From positions 1 through 47,722 of the forward strand of contig CALAJH010000044.1 in the NCBI GenBank assembly GCA_937922655.1: DNA of 47,722 bases, read 5' to 3'. Origin of the DNA: an uncultured Bacteroidia bacterium. GTDB taxonomy: Bacteria; Bacteroidota; Bacteroidia; J057; CALAJH01. Shown here in pieces: positions 17,024 through 25,492 of the stretch (positions are counted from its first letter, which is position 1; each line of letters opens with the position of its first letter). Position numbers and translations under genes: made by a program. The notes below the pieces were generated by a model, which was given only the letters and a program-made list of their open reading frames with translations, was not told where the DNA came from and ran no database searches.

Positions 17024-17058
17024 CAAATATAAATTGTTTTTTCGTAAACGCCGACAAG
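17024..17058 (-). promoter_or_regulatory. Promoter of the subtilase gene
   Basis: On the minus strand CTTG (17055-17058), a 23-base spacer and TATATTTG (17024-17031) fit the Bacteroidota consensus with one mismatch in the upstream element. Transcription would start near 17018, giving a leader of about 25 bases. Confidence 0.45.
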
Positions 17059-17151
17059 TAAAAAAGATAAAACGGCGGCACAAAAAAGCCGGACGTTTGC
17101 TTCGTCGAACAGGGCCGTACGAACGGGTTTGTCGGTTTCAAAAAGGGTGGC

Positions 17152-17814
17152 TTAGGTTCTTGGGCCGAAAAGCGCCGTGCCGATGCGGACGTGGGTGGCG
17201 CCTTCGGCGATGGCGATTTCGTAGTCGTCGGACATACCCATGCTCAGTACGTCCCAGCCCTCGGGAAGCGCAAGCCGAAGCCGGGAAAATTGTCGGCGCA
17301 AGGCCCGTTCGTCGTCGGTGTGTTCGGCCATGCCCATCAGACCGCGCAGGCGTACGAAGCGCATCGTCTCCGCCGCCGCTTTGAGGGTTTGCAAGCCCGC
17401 CTCGTCGGTACCGTTTTTTTGTCTTTCGTCGGAAATATTGATTTGTACGAGTGCGTCCACGGGACGATTGTGGATTTGGGCGCGTTTTTCGATTTCGTAC
17501 AAAAGGGCCGTTGAATCGAGGCCGTGAATCAAATGTACGAAAGGCACGATAAACTTGGCCTTGTTGGTTTGCAAACGACCGATGAAATGCCAGCGAATGT
17601 CGGGAAATTCGTTTTTGAGGGCGTCGTGCTTGGCAAGGAGTTCTTGGACGTAGTTTTCGCCGAAGTCTCGGAGGCCCAAACGGGCCGCGGCGCGAATTTC
17701 GTCCGTCGAACGGGTTTTGGAAACGGCGACAAGACGAACGGATTCGGGGTCGCGGCCCGCTTTGACCGCCGCCGCCCGTAAATTTTCCATCAACGAACGG
17801 AGCCGTTCTTCCAT
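17152..17814 (-). CDS. yggS: YggS/PLPBP family pyridoxal 5'-phosphate homeostasis protein
   Basis: The product is 220 residues from ATG 17814, the usual length; a TTG one codon upstream is also in frame. The PLP-binding lysine is Lys33 in VAVSKT. Other family blocks are FGENYVQE near residue 52, WHFIGRLQTNKAK near 75, VQINIS near 122, and the C-terminal SMGMSDDYEIAIAEGATHVRIGTALFG. YggS is a cytosolic one-domain PLP-binding protein that buffers free PLP and affects amino-acid metabolism; it has no firm enzymatic reaction. The start codon overlaps the stop of the VWA gene (TGATG), so translation is probably coupled. Confidence 0.95.
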   Translation of the reverse strand: MEERLRSLMENLRAAAVKAGRDPESVRLVAVSKTRSTDEIRAAARLGLRDFGENYVQELLAKHDALKNEFPDIRWHFIGRLQTNKAKFIVPFVHLIHGLDSTALLYEIEKRAQIHNRPVDALVQINISDERQKNGTDEAGLQTLKAAAETMRFVRLRGLMGMAEHTDDERALRRQFSRLRLALPEGWDVLSMGMSDDYEIAIAEGATHVRIGTALFGPRT

Positions 17815-18908
17815 CAACGTACGGTTTTTCTTCGGTTTCTTACAAAATCCTCAAACAAAAACTCACCCAAGCCTTCGAGTTTGCTGTAATAAGCCCTTCC
17901 GCCGTTGATTTCGGTGAATTCGTGAACGAACTTTTGCAAATACGGGTCGCGGGCAATCATAAAGGTCGTGATGGGAATGCGCAAACGTTTGCATTGGGCG
18001 GCCAAATTCAGGGTGCGATTGACGATTTTGGGGTCGAGGCCGAAGGTGTTGCGGTAATAGCCCGCGCCTTGTTTGAGGCACGTGGGTTTGCCGTCGGTAA
18101 TCATAAAAATTTGTTTGTTCGAGGTTTTTCGACGGCGCAACAGGGCCATGGCCAATTCGAGCGCGGCGACGGTGTTCGTATGAAAAGGGCCGACTTGCAA
18201 AAAAGGCAGTTCCTTGATGGAAACGGGAAAGGCTTCGTCGCCGAAGGCCACGACGTCGAGTGCGTCTTTGGGGTAGCGGGTGGTGATGAGTTCGGCAAGG
18301 GCCATGGCGACTTTTTTGGCCGGGGTGATACGGTCTTCGCCGTATAAAATCATCGAATGGGAAACGTCGATGAGCAGGACGGTGGCGCACGAGGCTTTGT
18401 GTTCGCGTTCGGCGACGACGAGCGAATCTTCGGCCAAGGGCGGGCCGTCGAAACCGTGGCGGATTTGGGTGTTGATGAACGACTCGGTTACGCGCAGATC
18501 GTCTATCGAATCGCCGAAAACAAAGGGACGGTCGTCGGCGCCGGCTTCGTCGCCCGTGCCGACATAAGGGGTTTTGTGCCCGCCGGGAATGGTTTTTCTT
18601 AGCTTGCCGAATATTTCTTCGAGGGCCTGTTTGCGAATCGACTGTTCGCTTTTGGGAGTGATTTGCAGTCCCGTCCCGCCCGGCTCCTCGCGCAAATAAC
18701 CTTTTTCTTTAAGCTCGCGGATGAAGTCGCCCATGCCGTAATCGGGCCCCGTGAGGCCGTGCTGACGGTCGAGTTGGGTCATCCAACTTAGGGCCTCGGC
18801 CGCGTCGCCCGAGGTATATTGCAAAAGCTCCAAAAACAATTTGAGCAAGGTTTCGAAATCGGCGTGTTTTTGAGGCGCGGGCGCCGCCTCGAATCGAAAT
18901 CCCGTCAT
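17814..18908 (-). CDS. VWA domain protein (CoxE-like)
   Basis: The product is 364 residues from ATG 18908, overlapping the GNAT stop by four bases (ATGA). The N-terminal half (about 1-190) is helical with a GDFIRELKEKGYL block. The VWA fold occupies roughly 190-355, with a MIDAS motif DVSHS followed by an ITPAKKVAMALAEL helix and a second metal-site strand FMITDGKPT. No signal peptide or membrane helix is present, so it is cytoplasmic. Proteins of this shape usually partner with a MoxR-type AAA+ ATPase in complex assembly or metal insertion; none is adjacent here. The frame extends upstream to 19142 through basic sequence antisense to the GNAT gene and is not used. Confidence 0.85.
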   Translation of the reverse strand: MTGFRFEAAPAPQKHADFETLLKLFLELLQYTSGDAAEALSWMTQLDRQHGLTGPDYGMGDFIRELKEKGYLREEPGGTGLQITPKSEQSIRKQALEEIFGKLRKTIPGGHKTPYVGTGDEAGADDRPFVFGDSIDDLRVTESFINTQIRHGFDGPPLAEDSLVVAEREHKASCATVLLIDVSHSMILYGEDRITPAKKVAMALAELITTRYPKDALDVVAFGDEAFPVSIKELPFLQVGPFHTNTVAALELAMALLRRRKTSNKQIFMITDGKPTCLKQGAGYYRNTFGLDPKIVNRTLNLAAQCKRLRIPITTFMIARDPYLQKFVHEFTEINGGRAYYSKLEGLGEFLFEDFVRNRRKTVR

Positions 18909-19354
18909 AATATATGGTCGAACATAATGTATTCTCCTTGCTTCATGCCCAATTTTTGATAAACGGCTTGGGCGGCGCGATTGTCCTTTTCGGCGTAAAG
19001 CCGTACCGAATATACGTTTTCTTTTTGGGCAAGTTCGAGAACGTATTGATAAAGCGCGGCGTAAACGCCTTTTTTTCGGAACTCGGGACGGGTGAAAACG
19101 CTTTGAATCCACCACGAGATTCGGTTGTGCCAGTCGCGCCATTCGTAGGTAATCATCAGACTGCCGGCGATGCGTCCGTGGATTTCGGCGACAAAGTAAC
19201 GACCGATTTCGGGCCGGCGCAAAACGGCCTCGACGCCGGCAAGGGCGGTGGCCGGGTCGATGCGTAGGCCTTCGCTTTCTGCGGCGGCGGAAATATTGTG
19301 TTCGGCGAGGGCGGGCGCATCCGCAAACGTCGCCGGACGTAGGGTAACGGACAT
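18905..19354 (-). CDS. GNAT family N-acetyltransferase
   Basis: The product is 149 residues from ATG 19354 (an ATG one codon upstream is also possible). The acetyl-CoA loop is seen as TRPEFRKKGVYAALYQYVLE near residue 87, preceded by the IAGSLMITYEW strand and followed by the typical end ENVYSVRLYAEKDNRAAQAVYQKLGM. The substrate cannot be told from sequence. It sits 37 bases after the CBS/CorC gene and overlaps the VWA gene by four bases, forming part of a minus-strand cluster. Confidence 0.9.
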   Translation of the reverse strand: MSVTLRPATFADAPALAEHNISAAAESEGLRIDPATALAGVEAVLRRPEIGRYFVAEIHGRIAGSLMITYEWRDWHNRISWWIQSVFTRPEFRKKGVYAALYQYVLELAQKENVYSVRLYAEKDNRAAQAVYQKLGMKQGEYIMFDHIL

Positions 19355-19391
19355 CATTGTTTTTACCGTAAAATCGCGGCTTTGGTTCCCG

Positions 19392-20558
19392 CTATTCGAT
19401 TTTCTTAACGCGAACGGTCTCAATTTTGTGAAAATTGCCTTTGACGACGGTAATCAAATAGTTTTCGACGGTCAGCTGTTCGTGGGGTTGCAGTACGCGT
19501 TGGGCGTAGTGCATGACCAGCCCTCCCAACGAATCGTATTCGTCGCTTTGGGGCAAATCGAAGCCATAGTTTTGGTTGACGTCCTCGACTTCGAGCTTTG
19601 CGTCGAAAACGTACTCGTTCGGCCCGACTTTTTGGGCGTCGGTTTCGGTTTCGTCGTCGTATTCGTCGTTGACGTCTCCGATGACGGCTTCAATAACGTC
19701 TTCGACGGTCAAAAGTCCGGCGACGCCGCCGAACTCGTCGACGACCACGGCCACGCTTTTGTGTTTGCGGTTGAATTCGTCGAGCAGGGCGGGGGCGCTT
19801 GTGGCTTCGGCGACAAAAAGCGCGGGTTGGACGATGTCCGTGATGTTTTCGGGTCGTTGATACAGACCGAGAACGTGAACGAATCCTTTGACGTCGTCGA
19901 GGGTTTGACCGTAGACGACGATACGCGAAAGCCCCGTTTCACGAAAAACGCGGCGAAATTCGGCAACCGGGGCGGAAAGGGGCAAAGCGACGATTTCGGT
20001 GCGGGGGACGAGACAGTCGTCGGCACGCAGATTTTGAAATTCGGCCAAATTTTGGAGAATTTCGCCGGGGACGGCGTCGCTTTGCCGGGCTTCGCGTTCG
20101 AGGTTTTGCAAAATGGCGGGTTCGGGGTCGTATTTTCGGTGTTCGGGTTTGCGCGGGGAAAGCGCAAAGCCCAAGACGCGCGAGCCCGTGTCGTACAATG
20201 CGGCAAGCGGCCGCACGGCCGTCATCGGCACAACAAAAAACAGCGCCAAGCCCCGTCGCCACGACTCGCAACGGGGGCGTATCCAACGCAGTAGACCGTA
20301 TTTCGCCGCGGTAACCAACAACGCCGTCGGCAAGCTCGCGCATACGACCCAAAATCCCGAACCCGTCAGCCCACGAATCTGCACGCCCGCGACGACAAAA
20401 AACACCGCCGCCCCCAACGCACGCACCGAACGCAAAGCCGTGGATGCATAAGGAGCGGGTTCGTCCTCGCCCACGTGAAGGATGTAGTCGTACGCCGCCC
20501 CGAGCACGTACCACAACGCGCCCAAACCCGCCGCCAACCAAAGTATGCCGTCCATCAT
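19392..20558 (-). CDS. CNNM/CorC-HlyC family membrane protein with CBS pair
   Basis: The product is 388 residues. Four hydrophobic segments in the first 130 residues (about 5-27, 45-62, 68-92, 104-122) stand where the CNNM/DUF21 membrane domain belongs, though typical DUF21 motifs are weak. A CBS pair spans about 180-305 and includes KHKSVAVVVDEFGGVAGLLTVEDVIE. The C-terminal CorC_HlyC domain (about 315-385) includes DEYDSLGGLV. Relatives affect magnesium or cobalt transport and, in Bacteroidota, one (GldE) helps gliding; I cannot tell which applies. It is the first gene of the minus-strand cluster with GNAT, VWA and yggS. Confidence 0.82.
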   Translation of the reverse strand: MMDGILWLAAGLGALWYVLGAAYDYILHVGEDEPAPYASTALRSVRALGAAVFFVVAGVQIRGLTGSGFWVVCASLPTALLVTAAKYGLLRWIRPRCESWRRGLALFFVVPMTAVRPLAALYDTGSRVLGFALSPRKPEHRKYDPEPAILQNLEREARQSDAVPGEILQNLAEFQNLRADDCLVPRTEIVALPLSAPVAEFRRVFRETGLSRIVVYGQTLDDVKGFVHVLGLYQRPENITDIVQPALFVAEATSAPALLDEFNRKHKSVAVVVDEFGGVAGLLTVEDVIEAVIGDVNDEYDDETETDAQKVGPNEYVFDAKLEVEDVNQNYGFDLPQSDEYDSLGGLVMHYAQRVLQPHEQLTVENYLITVVKGNFHKIETVRVKKIE

Positions 20559-20742
20559 CGTCCCGCCTATCTTCCCGACCGTTTTTTACCCCCTCTTGGA
20601 TTCCCAAACCCCAACCGTTGCCTTGATGATTTCGAGTTGCGAGGGTTTTCGGTGCGATTGTATTGAAAACAAAGAAATGATGAAAAAAACGGCGCCGTCC
20701 CCAACGGAGCGAATGCGCCGAGGTTTTGTTTTTCGACCGCCG

Positions 20743-21894
20743 TCACAAACGAAAGCCGATAATGGTAACGTCGTCGATTTGAGGCTGTTCGCCGCGCCAT
20801 CGGTCGAATTCTTCATTCAAGGCGGCGGCCTGTTCGGCGATGGGCAGTTCGGCGATGCGTGCCAAAAGCGTCATGAAATTTTTGGCCATGTATTTTTTGC
20901 CGTCTTCGCCGCCGAATTGGTCGGCAAAACCGTCGGTGGCCAAGTAAAAGGTATCGCCCGGCTCGATGGGAAGGCTTGCGCCGGAAAAATGTTTTTCGCC
21001 GTACAACGCTCCGCCGATGGGCATTTTGTCGGCTTTGAACTCCGTCGTTTCGCCGTTGCGCACGCGGTAAAACGGACGCATGGCCGCCGAATAATAAAGC
21101 AGTTTGCGGGCGGGTTGAATGGCGACGGTTACCACGTCCATGCCGTCGTTGCCGCCTTCTTCGTCTTGATTGAGAAGTTTGCGCACGTCGGCGTCGAGTT
21201 CGTCGAGGATGGTGGCGGGGTCGAAAATATCGCGTTCTTCGACAATTTTGGAAAGCGAAGCCATACCGACGACGGACATCAACGCGCCCGGCACGCCGTG
21301 GCCCGTACTGTCGGCCAAAATTAATATTGCCCACGGGTCGCGGTCGAAAAAGCAGAAAAAGTCGCCGCTGACCACGCTTTTGGGCCGAAAAAGCACAAAC
21401 GATTCGGGCAAACGGGCTTGGATTTGTTCGACTTTGGGCAACATGGCGCGTTGAATGCGCCGGGCGTAGTTGATGCTGTCCATGACGGCCTCGCGTTCTT
21501 TGGCCAGTTCGCGCGTAAGGGTGTGGACTTTGACGTGGGTTTGAACGCGGGCGATGATTTCGGCGTGTTGAAAGGGCTTGACGACGTAGTCCACCCCGCC
21601 GGCCTCAAAACCTTCGACTTTGGCGCGAATGTCGTCTTGGGCCGTCAAAAAAATGACGGGGATGTCCGCCGCTTCGGGGTTGGCCTTGATGCGCCGGACG
21701 GTTTCGTAGCCGTCCATGCCGGGCATGTTCACGTCCATCAATATCAAGTCGGGGCGTACGCGGTTGAGAATGGCGAGCGCCCTTTCGCCCGAATTGGCCG
21801 AAAGGATGTTGGTCGTGACCTCGCTAAGGGCGGCCGAAGCAACTTTGACGTTTACGATGTTGTCGTCGACGATAAGAATTTGAGGATTGGCCAT
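20743..21894 (-). CDS. Response regulator with SpoIIE/PP2C-type phosphatase output
   Basis: The product is 383 residues from ATG 21894. The receiver domain (about 1-120) has acidic residues in IVDDN, phospho-acceptor Asp54 in LILMDVNMPGMDGYETV, and a conserved Lys in VKPFQH. A short coiled linker precedes the PP2C/SpoIIE domain (about 150-383), with VSGDFF, LADSTGHGVPGALMS and YLATDGFADQFGG supplying metal ligands. This RsbU/RssB-like layout usually dephosphorylates an anti-anti-sigma factor in partner-switching control; no such partner is adjacent. Start choice: the frame continues to 21945, but the promoter element at 21927-21934 lies within that extension. Confidence 0.92.
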   Translation of the reverse strand: MANPQILIVDDNIVNVKVASAALSEVTTNILSANSGERALAILNRVRPDLILMDVNMPGMDGYETVRRIKANPEAADIPVIFLTAQDDIRAKVEGFEAGGVDYVVKPFQHAEIIARVQTHVKVHTLTRELAKEREAVMDSINYARRIQRAMLPKVEQIQARLPESFVLFRPKSVVSGDFFCFFDRDPWAILILADSTGHGVPGALMSVVGMASLSKIVEERDIFDPATILDELDADVRKLLNQDEEGGNDGMDVVTVAIQPARKLLYYSAAMRPFYRVRNGETTEFKADKMPIGGALYGEKHFSGASLPIEPGDTFYLATDGFADQFGGEDGKKYMAKNFMTLLARIAELPIAEQAAALNEEFDRWRGEQPQIDDVTIIGFRL

Positions 21895-21926
21895 AGCGCA
21901 AGTGGAAAACAAGGCTTGCAAGTTTG

Positions 21927-21934
21927 CAAAAATA
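21927..21934 (-). promoter_or_regulatory. -7 promoter element of the receiver-phosphatase gene
   Basis: The minus strand reads TATTTTTG, a full TAnnTTTG match. Predicted start of transcription is near 21921, about 27 bases before ATG 21894, supporting that start codon. Confidence 0.45.
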
Positions 21935-21987
21935 ACAATATTCAACTTGTTTGACGACGGTTTGTCGAAAGTTTTGGGTTTTTATGT

Positions 21988-22659
21988 CTAAGCGTTTTTC
22001 CAAAAAGATACGCCGACGTTGAGGAAAAGATGGAGGCCGGTGAAATTGACGCCCTTGCCGAAAATGTCTTTGTCGGTGGAGGCGGCGCTCAGGACGTAAT
22101 ATTCGGCGCCCCACGCGAAAAACAAGGCGTTTTTTTTACCCGCCGGAAATCGGTGCCAAATACTCAAATGCACGCCGGGCTGAAGCATGGGCAGGAAACG
22201 GCGGCCGTCGTTGGAGAGGGCGAGGGTTTGGCCGTCGGCCGTCCGGGCAACGGTGAAGGTGCGCAAATTCAGGCGCGGGCCGACCAAATAGGCCGTTTCT
22301 TTGCGTTTGTGGTGTTTGTGCATGCGCAGTTTGTAGCACGCGCCAAAATCCAAATATCCGAAATGATATTGCGCTTTGTGGGGCGTTTCTTCGCTGATAA
22401 AGTTGGGGACGTAAAAATCTTTTTGTAGGATTGCGAAGGCTCGGTAGCCGACTTCGGCGTGCCAACCGTCGCGTTTGCCGCACCGGTAGTGGGAATAGAA
22501 CCCTGCGACGTTTACGGCGTAAAAAGGGGCAAGGTTTTCGTGCCAAATAGGCAGGTTTGTCCCCCCGCCGGCGCGAAGGCCAAGTTCGCTCAGGTGGTAT
22601 TGGGCCTTTGCGGGAACGCCCCATATCCACAACGCCCATAAAACGACGACAACACGCAT
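21988..22659 (-). CDS. Outer-membrane beta-barrel-like protein
   Basis: The product is 223 residues from ATG 22659. A signal peptide (MRVVVVLWALWIWGVPAKA) is followed by Q at the mature N-terminus. The rest alternates polar and aromatic residues, with many Tyr/Trp/Phe and short turns (for example GWHAEVGYRAF, ALFFAWGAEYYVLS), and ends LHLFLNVGVSFWKNA, a strand finishing close to an aromatic residue as in outer-membrane barrels. Roughly eight to ten strands are plausible. Function unknown. It starts 10 bases after the DUF4261-like gene and is probably co-transcribed with it. Confidence 0.65.
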   Translation of the reverse strand: MRVVVVLWALWIWGVPAKAQYHLSELGLRAGGGTNLPIWHENLAPFYAVNVAGFYSHYRCGKRDGWHAEVGYRAFAILQKDFYVPNFISEETPHKAQYHFGYLDFGACYKLRMHKHHKRKETAYLVGPRLNLRTFTVARTADGQTLALSNDGRRFLPMLQPGVHLSIWHRFPAGKKNALFFAWGAEYYVLSAASTDKDIFGKGVNFTGLHLFLNVGVSFWKNA

Positions 22660-22669
22660 ACTCGAAAAG

Positions 22670-23551
22670 TTATTGCACCCAACGTTCGGTGTCGAGGCCG
22701 CCGGCGTCGGCCCATTCCTCGGGTTCCATCGCCTCGACGACAAACAAGTCGCCCATACCCCGCAAATGCCCTGCGCTACCCTGCGGTTCGAGAAAAACAT
22801 AAAAGCTTCGTTCGTCGATATTGATTCCGTCGCCGTGTTCGGGCAGTTTTTGTTCGAAATAAAAATAATGAAAAAACTCGTGAAAAAGGTCGTGAATTTG
22901 GACGGGGTCTTGGTCGGTGCGGCGCATGGCGAAGTCGGGCAAGCCGAACAAATGATTTCCGCGCGTAACCATCCATTCTTCGCCGTGAATAACGACGCGG
23001 ACAAACCCCGTCCACAAGACCAGCGGCGGGGATTGCCGGGCGTGTCCCAGCCATTGAGGGTTCATGAGTTGGAGGGGAAAGTCGCCGGGAAAGCAAGTCC
23101 ACGCCGGCTCGTTGACCACGCCCAAGAGTTCGGGCGAATAAAGGCAGGCCGCCACCTTGCTCAACGCCAAATATTGTTCTATGGGGTCGGGGCTTCCCGC
23201 TTGATAACTCAATATCAGGGTGTTGAGGTGGGAGGCAAGCAGTTCCTTGAAACTCGGGTCCCACGGCGCGGTGTGAACGCACTGTTCGACCACGGACTCG
23301 GGCAAGGGCGAAGGCAAAGCGACCAAGCCGACGGCGTGGTCGTCAAAGCGAACCATACCCATGAGCGGTACGGAAGCGGACGTTTCGGCGTGAAAAGTCG
23401 GACGGCCGCGCAACGGCTCGTATTCGCCTATGGCCTTGACGCTTTCGGCCACGTCGAAATCGGGCAAGGCCGAATAGAGCAGGGTAAAAACGGGTTTTTC
23501 GCTTTCGGCGAGCGAGTCCTTGTTGAGAAATATACTTTTGAATAGGTCCAT
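22670..23551 (-). CDS. DUF4261-like protein
   Basis: The product is 293 residues from the ATG at about 23551 (MDLFKSIF); the open frame continues further upstream, but that part is rich in aromatic residues and unlikely to be native. No signal peptide or transmembrane helix. A block VLWTGFVRVVIHGEEWMVTR then NHLFGLPDFAM near residues 200-225, followed by a His/Phe-rich DLFHEFFHYFYFEQ stretch, resembles DUF4261, a family of unknown role also seen near SUFU-like and immunity-type proteins. The assignment is from motif recall. It is divergent from ftsY. Confidence 0.55.
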   Translation of the reverse strand: MDLFKSIFLNKDSLAESEKPVFTLLYSALPDFDVAESVKAIGEYEPLRGRPTFHAETSASVPLMGMVRFDDHAVGLVALPSPLPESVVEQCVHTAPWDPSFKELLASHLNTLILSYQAGSPDPIEQYLALSKVAACLYSPELLGVVNEPAWTCFPGDFPLQLMNPQWLGHARQSPPLVLWTGFVRVVIHGEEWMVTRGNHLFGLPDFAMRRTDQDPVQIHDLFHEFFHYFYFEQKLPEHGDGINIDERSFYVFLEPQGSAGHLRGMGDLFVVEAMEPEEWADAGGLDTERWVQ

Positions 23552-23647
23552 TTGCCCGAAATAGAACGCAAATTGCAAAAAAAAACAACGATACCCAAAC
23601 GCAAACCCCAAACGTTGGCCAAGAAAGCGCCAAAGCTTTTCCACAAA

Positions 23648-23679
23648 TTTTAACGATTGGCAAAAAGGCCGTATCTTTG
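23648..23679 (+). promoter_or_regulatory. Promoter of the ftsY operon
   Basis: TTTT (23648-23651), a 20-base spacer and TATCTTTG (23672-23679, full match) predict transcription from about 23685. This places the in-frame ATG at 23657 upstream of the start site and supports ATG 23702. Confidence 0.55.
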
Positions 23680-23701
23680 CATTACAACCACCGGCCCCAC
23701 A

Positions 23702-24685
23702 ATGAAACTGTTCGGCTTTCTCAAGCGCAACAAAAAAGAAGAGGAGGAAACGCTAGACAAAGGTCTGGAAAAAACCAAAACCGGCCTTTTCTCCCGGCTG
23801 ACCAAGCTCGTCATGGGCAAGTCGAAAATCGACGACGACGTGCTCGACGAGCTCGAAAGCATCCTCTTGACCGCGGACGTGGGCGTGGAAACGACGGTCA
23901 AAATCATCGACCGCATCCGCGAACGGACGGCCAAAGAAAAATATACAAACTCCGCCGAACTCGACCGGCTTTTGCGCGAAGAAATTGCGGCCTTGATGGA
24001 AAAAAGCTATGCGGGTTTCGACCCCGACGCCATCGCCGAAAAACGCAAGCCCGGTACGCCCTACGTCATTATGGTTGTGGGCGTGAACGGCGTAGGCAAA
24101 ACCACGACCATCGGCAAACTGGCGCACCGCTTCAAAGAAGCGGGCAACCGGGTGGTCGTCGGCGCGGCGGACACCTTCCGTGCCGCCGCCGTCGAACAAC
24201 TCAAAGTCTGGGGACAACGCGCCGGCGTACCCGTCATCGACAAAGGCATGGGCGCCGACCCCGCCTCCGTCGCCTTTGAAGCCGTCAACCAAGCCGTCAA
24301 AACCGGCGCCGACCTCGTCATCGTCGATACCGCCGGCCGGTTGCACAACAAAAAAAACCTTATGAACGAATTGGCCAAAATCAAACGTTCGATGGCCAAA
24401 GCCGTCGAGGACGCGCCCCACGAAGTGCTTCTCGTACTCGACGCCTCCACGGGACAAAACGCCATCCAACAAGCCGCCGAGTTTACGTCCTTTACCGACG
24501 TTACGGCCATCGCCCTGACCAAACTCGACGGCACGGCCAAAGGCGGCGTGGTCATCGGCATTTCCGACAAATTCAAAGTCCCCGTCAAATACATCGGCGT
24601 CGGCGAAAAAATGCACGACCTCCAACTCTTCGAACCCCGTGCCTTCGTCGAAGCCCTCTTTAAACAAACCGAACCCATCGCGTAA
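23702..24685 (+). CDS. ftsY: Signal recognition particle receptor FtsY
   Basis: The product is 327 residues from ATG 23702, with a short acidic/basic A region (1-25) as in compact FtsY proteins, the N helical domain (about 26-110) and the SRP GTPase domain. G1 is GVNGVGKTTT near residues 127-136, followed by the DTFRAAAVEQL motif, G3 DTAGR, and the TKLDGTAKGG motif. FtsY docks ribosome-SRP complexes at the inner membrane through GTP-dependent pairing with Ffh. It is the first gene of an apparent three-gene unit with two CheY-like regulators at spacings of 3 and 0 bases. Confidence 0.97.
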   Translation: MKLFGFLKRNKKEEEETLDKGLEKTKTGLFSRLTKLVMGKSKIDDDVLDELESILLTADVGVETTVKIIDRIRERTAKEKYTNSAELDRLLREEIAALMEKSYAGFDPDAIAEKRKPGTPYVIMVVGVNGVGKTTTIGKLAHRFKEAGNRVVVGAADTFRAAAVEQLKVWGQRAGVPVIDKGMGADPASVAFEAVNQAVKTGADLVIVDTAGRLHNKKNLMNELAKIKRSMAKAVEDAPHEVLLVLDASTGQNAIQQAAEFTSFTDVTAIALTKLDGTAKGGVVIGISDKFKVPVKYIGVGEKMHDLQLFEPRAFVEALFKQTEPIA

Positions 24686-24688
24686 GTT

Positions 24689-25087
24689 ATGGCGAAAAAA
24701 ATTATCATGTGCGTCGACGACGAAAAAGTCGTACTCACCAGTTTGGTCGGCCAACTCAACAACACCTTCGGCAACAAGTTCACTTACGAACAGTTCACCT
24801 CGCCCGAAGAAGCGTGGGAATTCATCGACGAGGTTTATTCCGAAGGTTTGAACGTCGATTTGATTATCTGCGACTGGCTCATGCCCCGTATGCGCGGCGA
24901 TGAATTTATGATTCGCGTCCACAAACGCTTCCCCGACGTACAACTCATCATGCTTTCCGGACAGGCCGACGCCGAATCCGTCGAACGCGCACGCACCGAA
25001 GCCAAAATGTTCAAGTTCATCGCCAAACCTTGGGACAAGGACGAACTTATGAACGAAGTGCGTTCCGCCCTCAACATCGCATCGTAA
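24689..25087 (+). CDS. CheY-like single-domain response regulator 1
   Basis: The product is 132 residues and consists only of a receiver domain. Acidic pocket in CVDDEK near residue 10, phospho-acceptor Asp in LIICDWLMPRMRGDEF near 58, the conserved Ser in MLSGQ, and the Lys in FIAKPWDKDEL. No output domain. It follows ftsY by three bases and abuts the next regulator, to which it is clearly related. The partner kinase is not adjacent. Confidence 0.93.
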   Translation: MAKKIIMCVDDEKVVLTSLVGQLNNTFGNKFTYEQFTSPEEAWEFIDEVYSEGLNVDLIICDWLMPRMRGDEFMIRVHKRFPDVQLIMLSGQADAESVERARTEAKMFKFIAKPWDKDELMNEVRSALNIAS

Positions 25088-25492
25088 ATGGGAGCGACAA
25101 AAAAACCCGTCATTTTGTGCGTCGACGACGACCGAAGCGTACACGAGGCCCTCGTCCCTCAACTCCGAAGCCGATTCGGTTCCGATTTCCTTTACGAAAC
25201 GTCCGAAAACACCGACGACGCATGGGAATTGGTCGAAGAACTTTTGGACGACGAATTCGAAATTCGCGTCGTGATTTCCGACTGGCTCATGCCTATGGAA
25301 AAAGGCGACAAATTTCTCATCGGCCTGCGTAAACGCCTTCCCGACGCCAAGCTCATTCTGCTTTCGGGCCATGTGGACGAGGAGTCGGTTGAACGCGCCC
25401 GAAAATTTGCGGGATTGCACGCCTTCCTGCGCAAACCGTGGGACAAAGAGCGCCTGCTTGCGGTGATTGAAGGGGATTCGGTCATCGAGTAA
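25088..25492 (+). CDS. CheY-like single-domain response regulator 2
   Basis: The product is 134 residues, a lone receiver domain starting at the base after the previous stop codon. Acidic pocket CVDDDR near residue 12, phospho-acceptor Asp in VVISDWLMPMEKGDKF near 62, Ser in LLSGH, Lys in LRKPWDKERL. The shared DWLMP and KPWDK blocks show it arose by tandem duplication with the gene at 24689. Regulators with this AKPWDK ending often act with multi-PAS hybrid kinases; the large kinase at 30490 is a possible but unproven partner. Confidence 0.92.
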   Translation: MGATKKPVILCVDDDRSVHEALVPQLRSRFGSDFLYETSENTDDAWELVEELLDDEFEIRVVISDWLMPMEKGDKFLIGLRKRLPDAKLILLSGHVDEESVERARKFAGLHAFLRKPWDKERLLAVIEGDSVIE

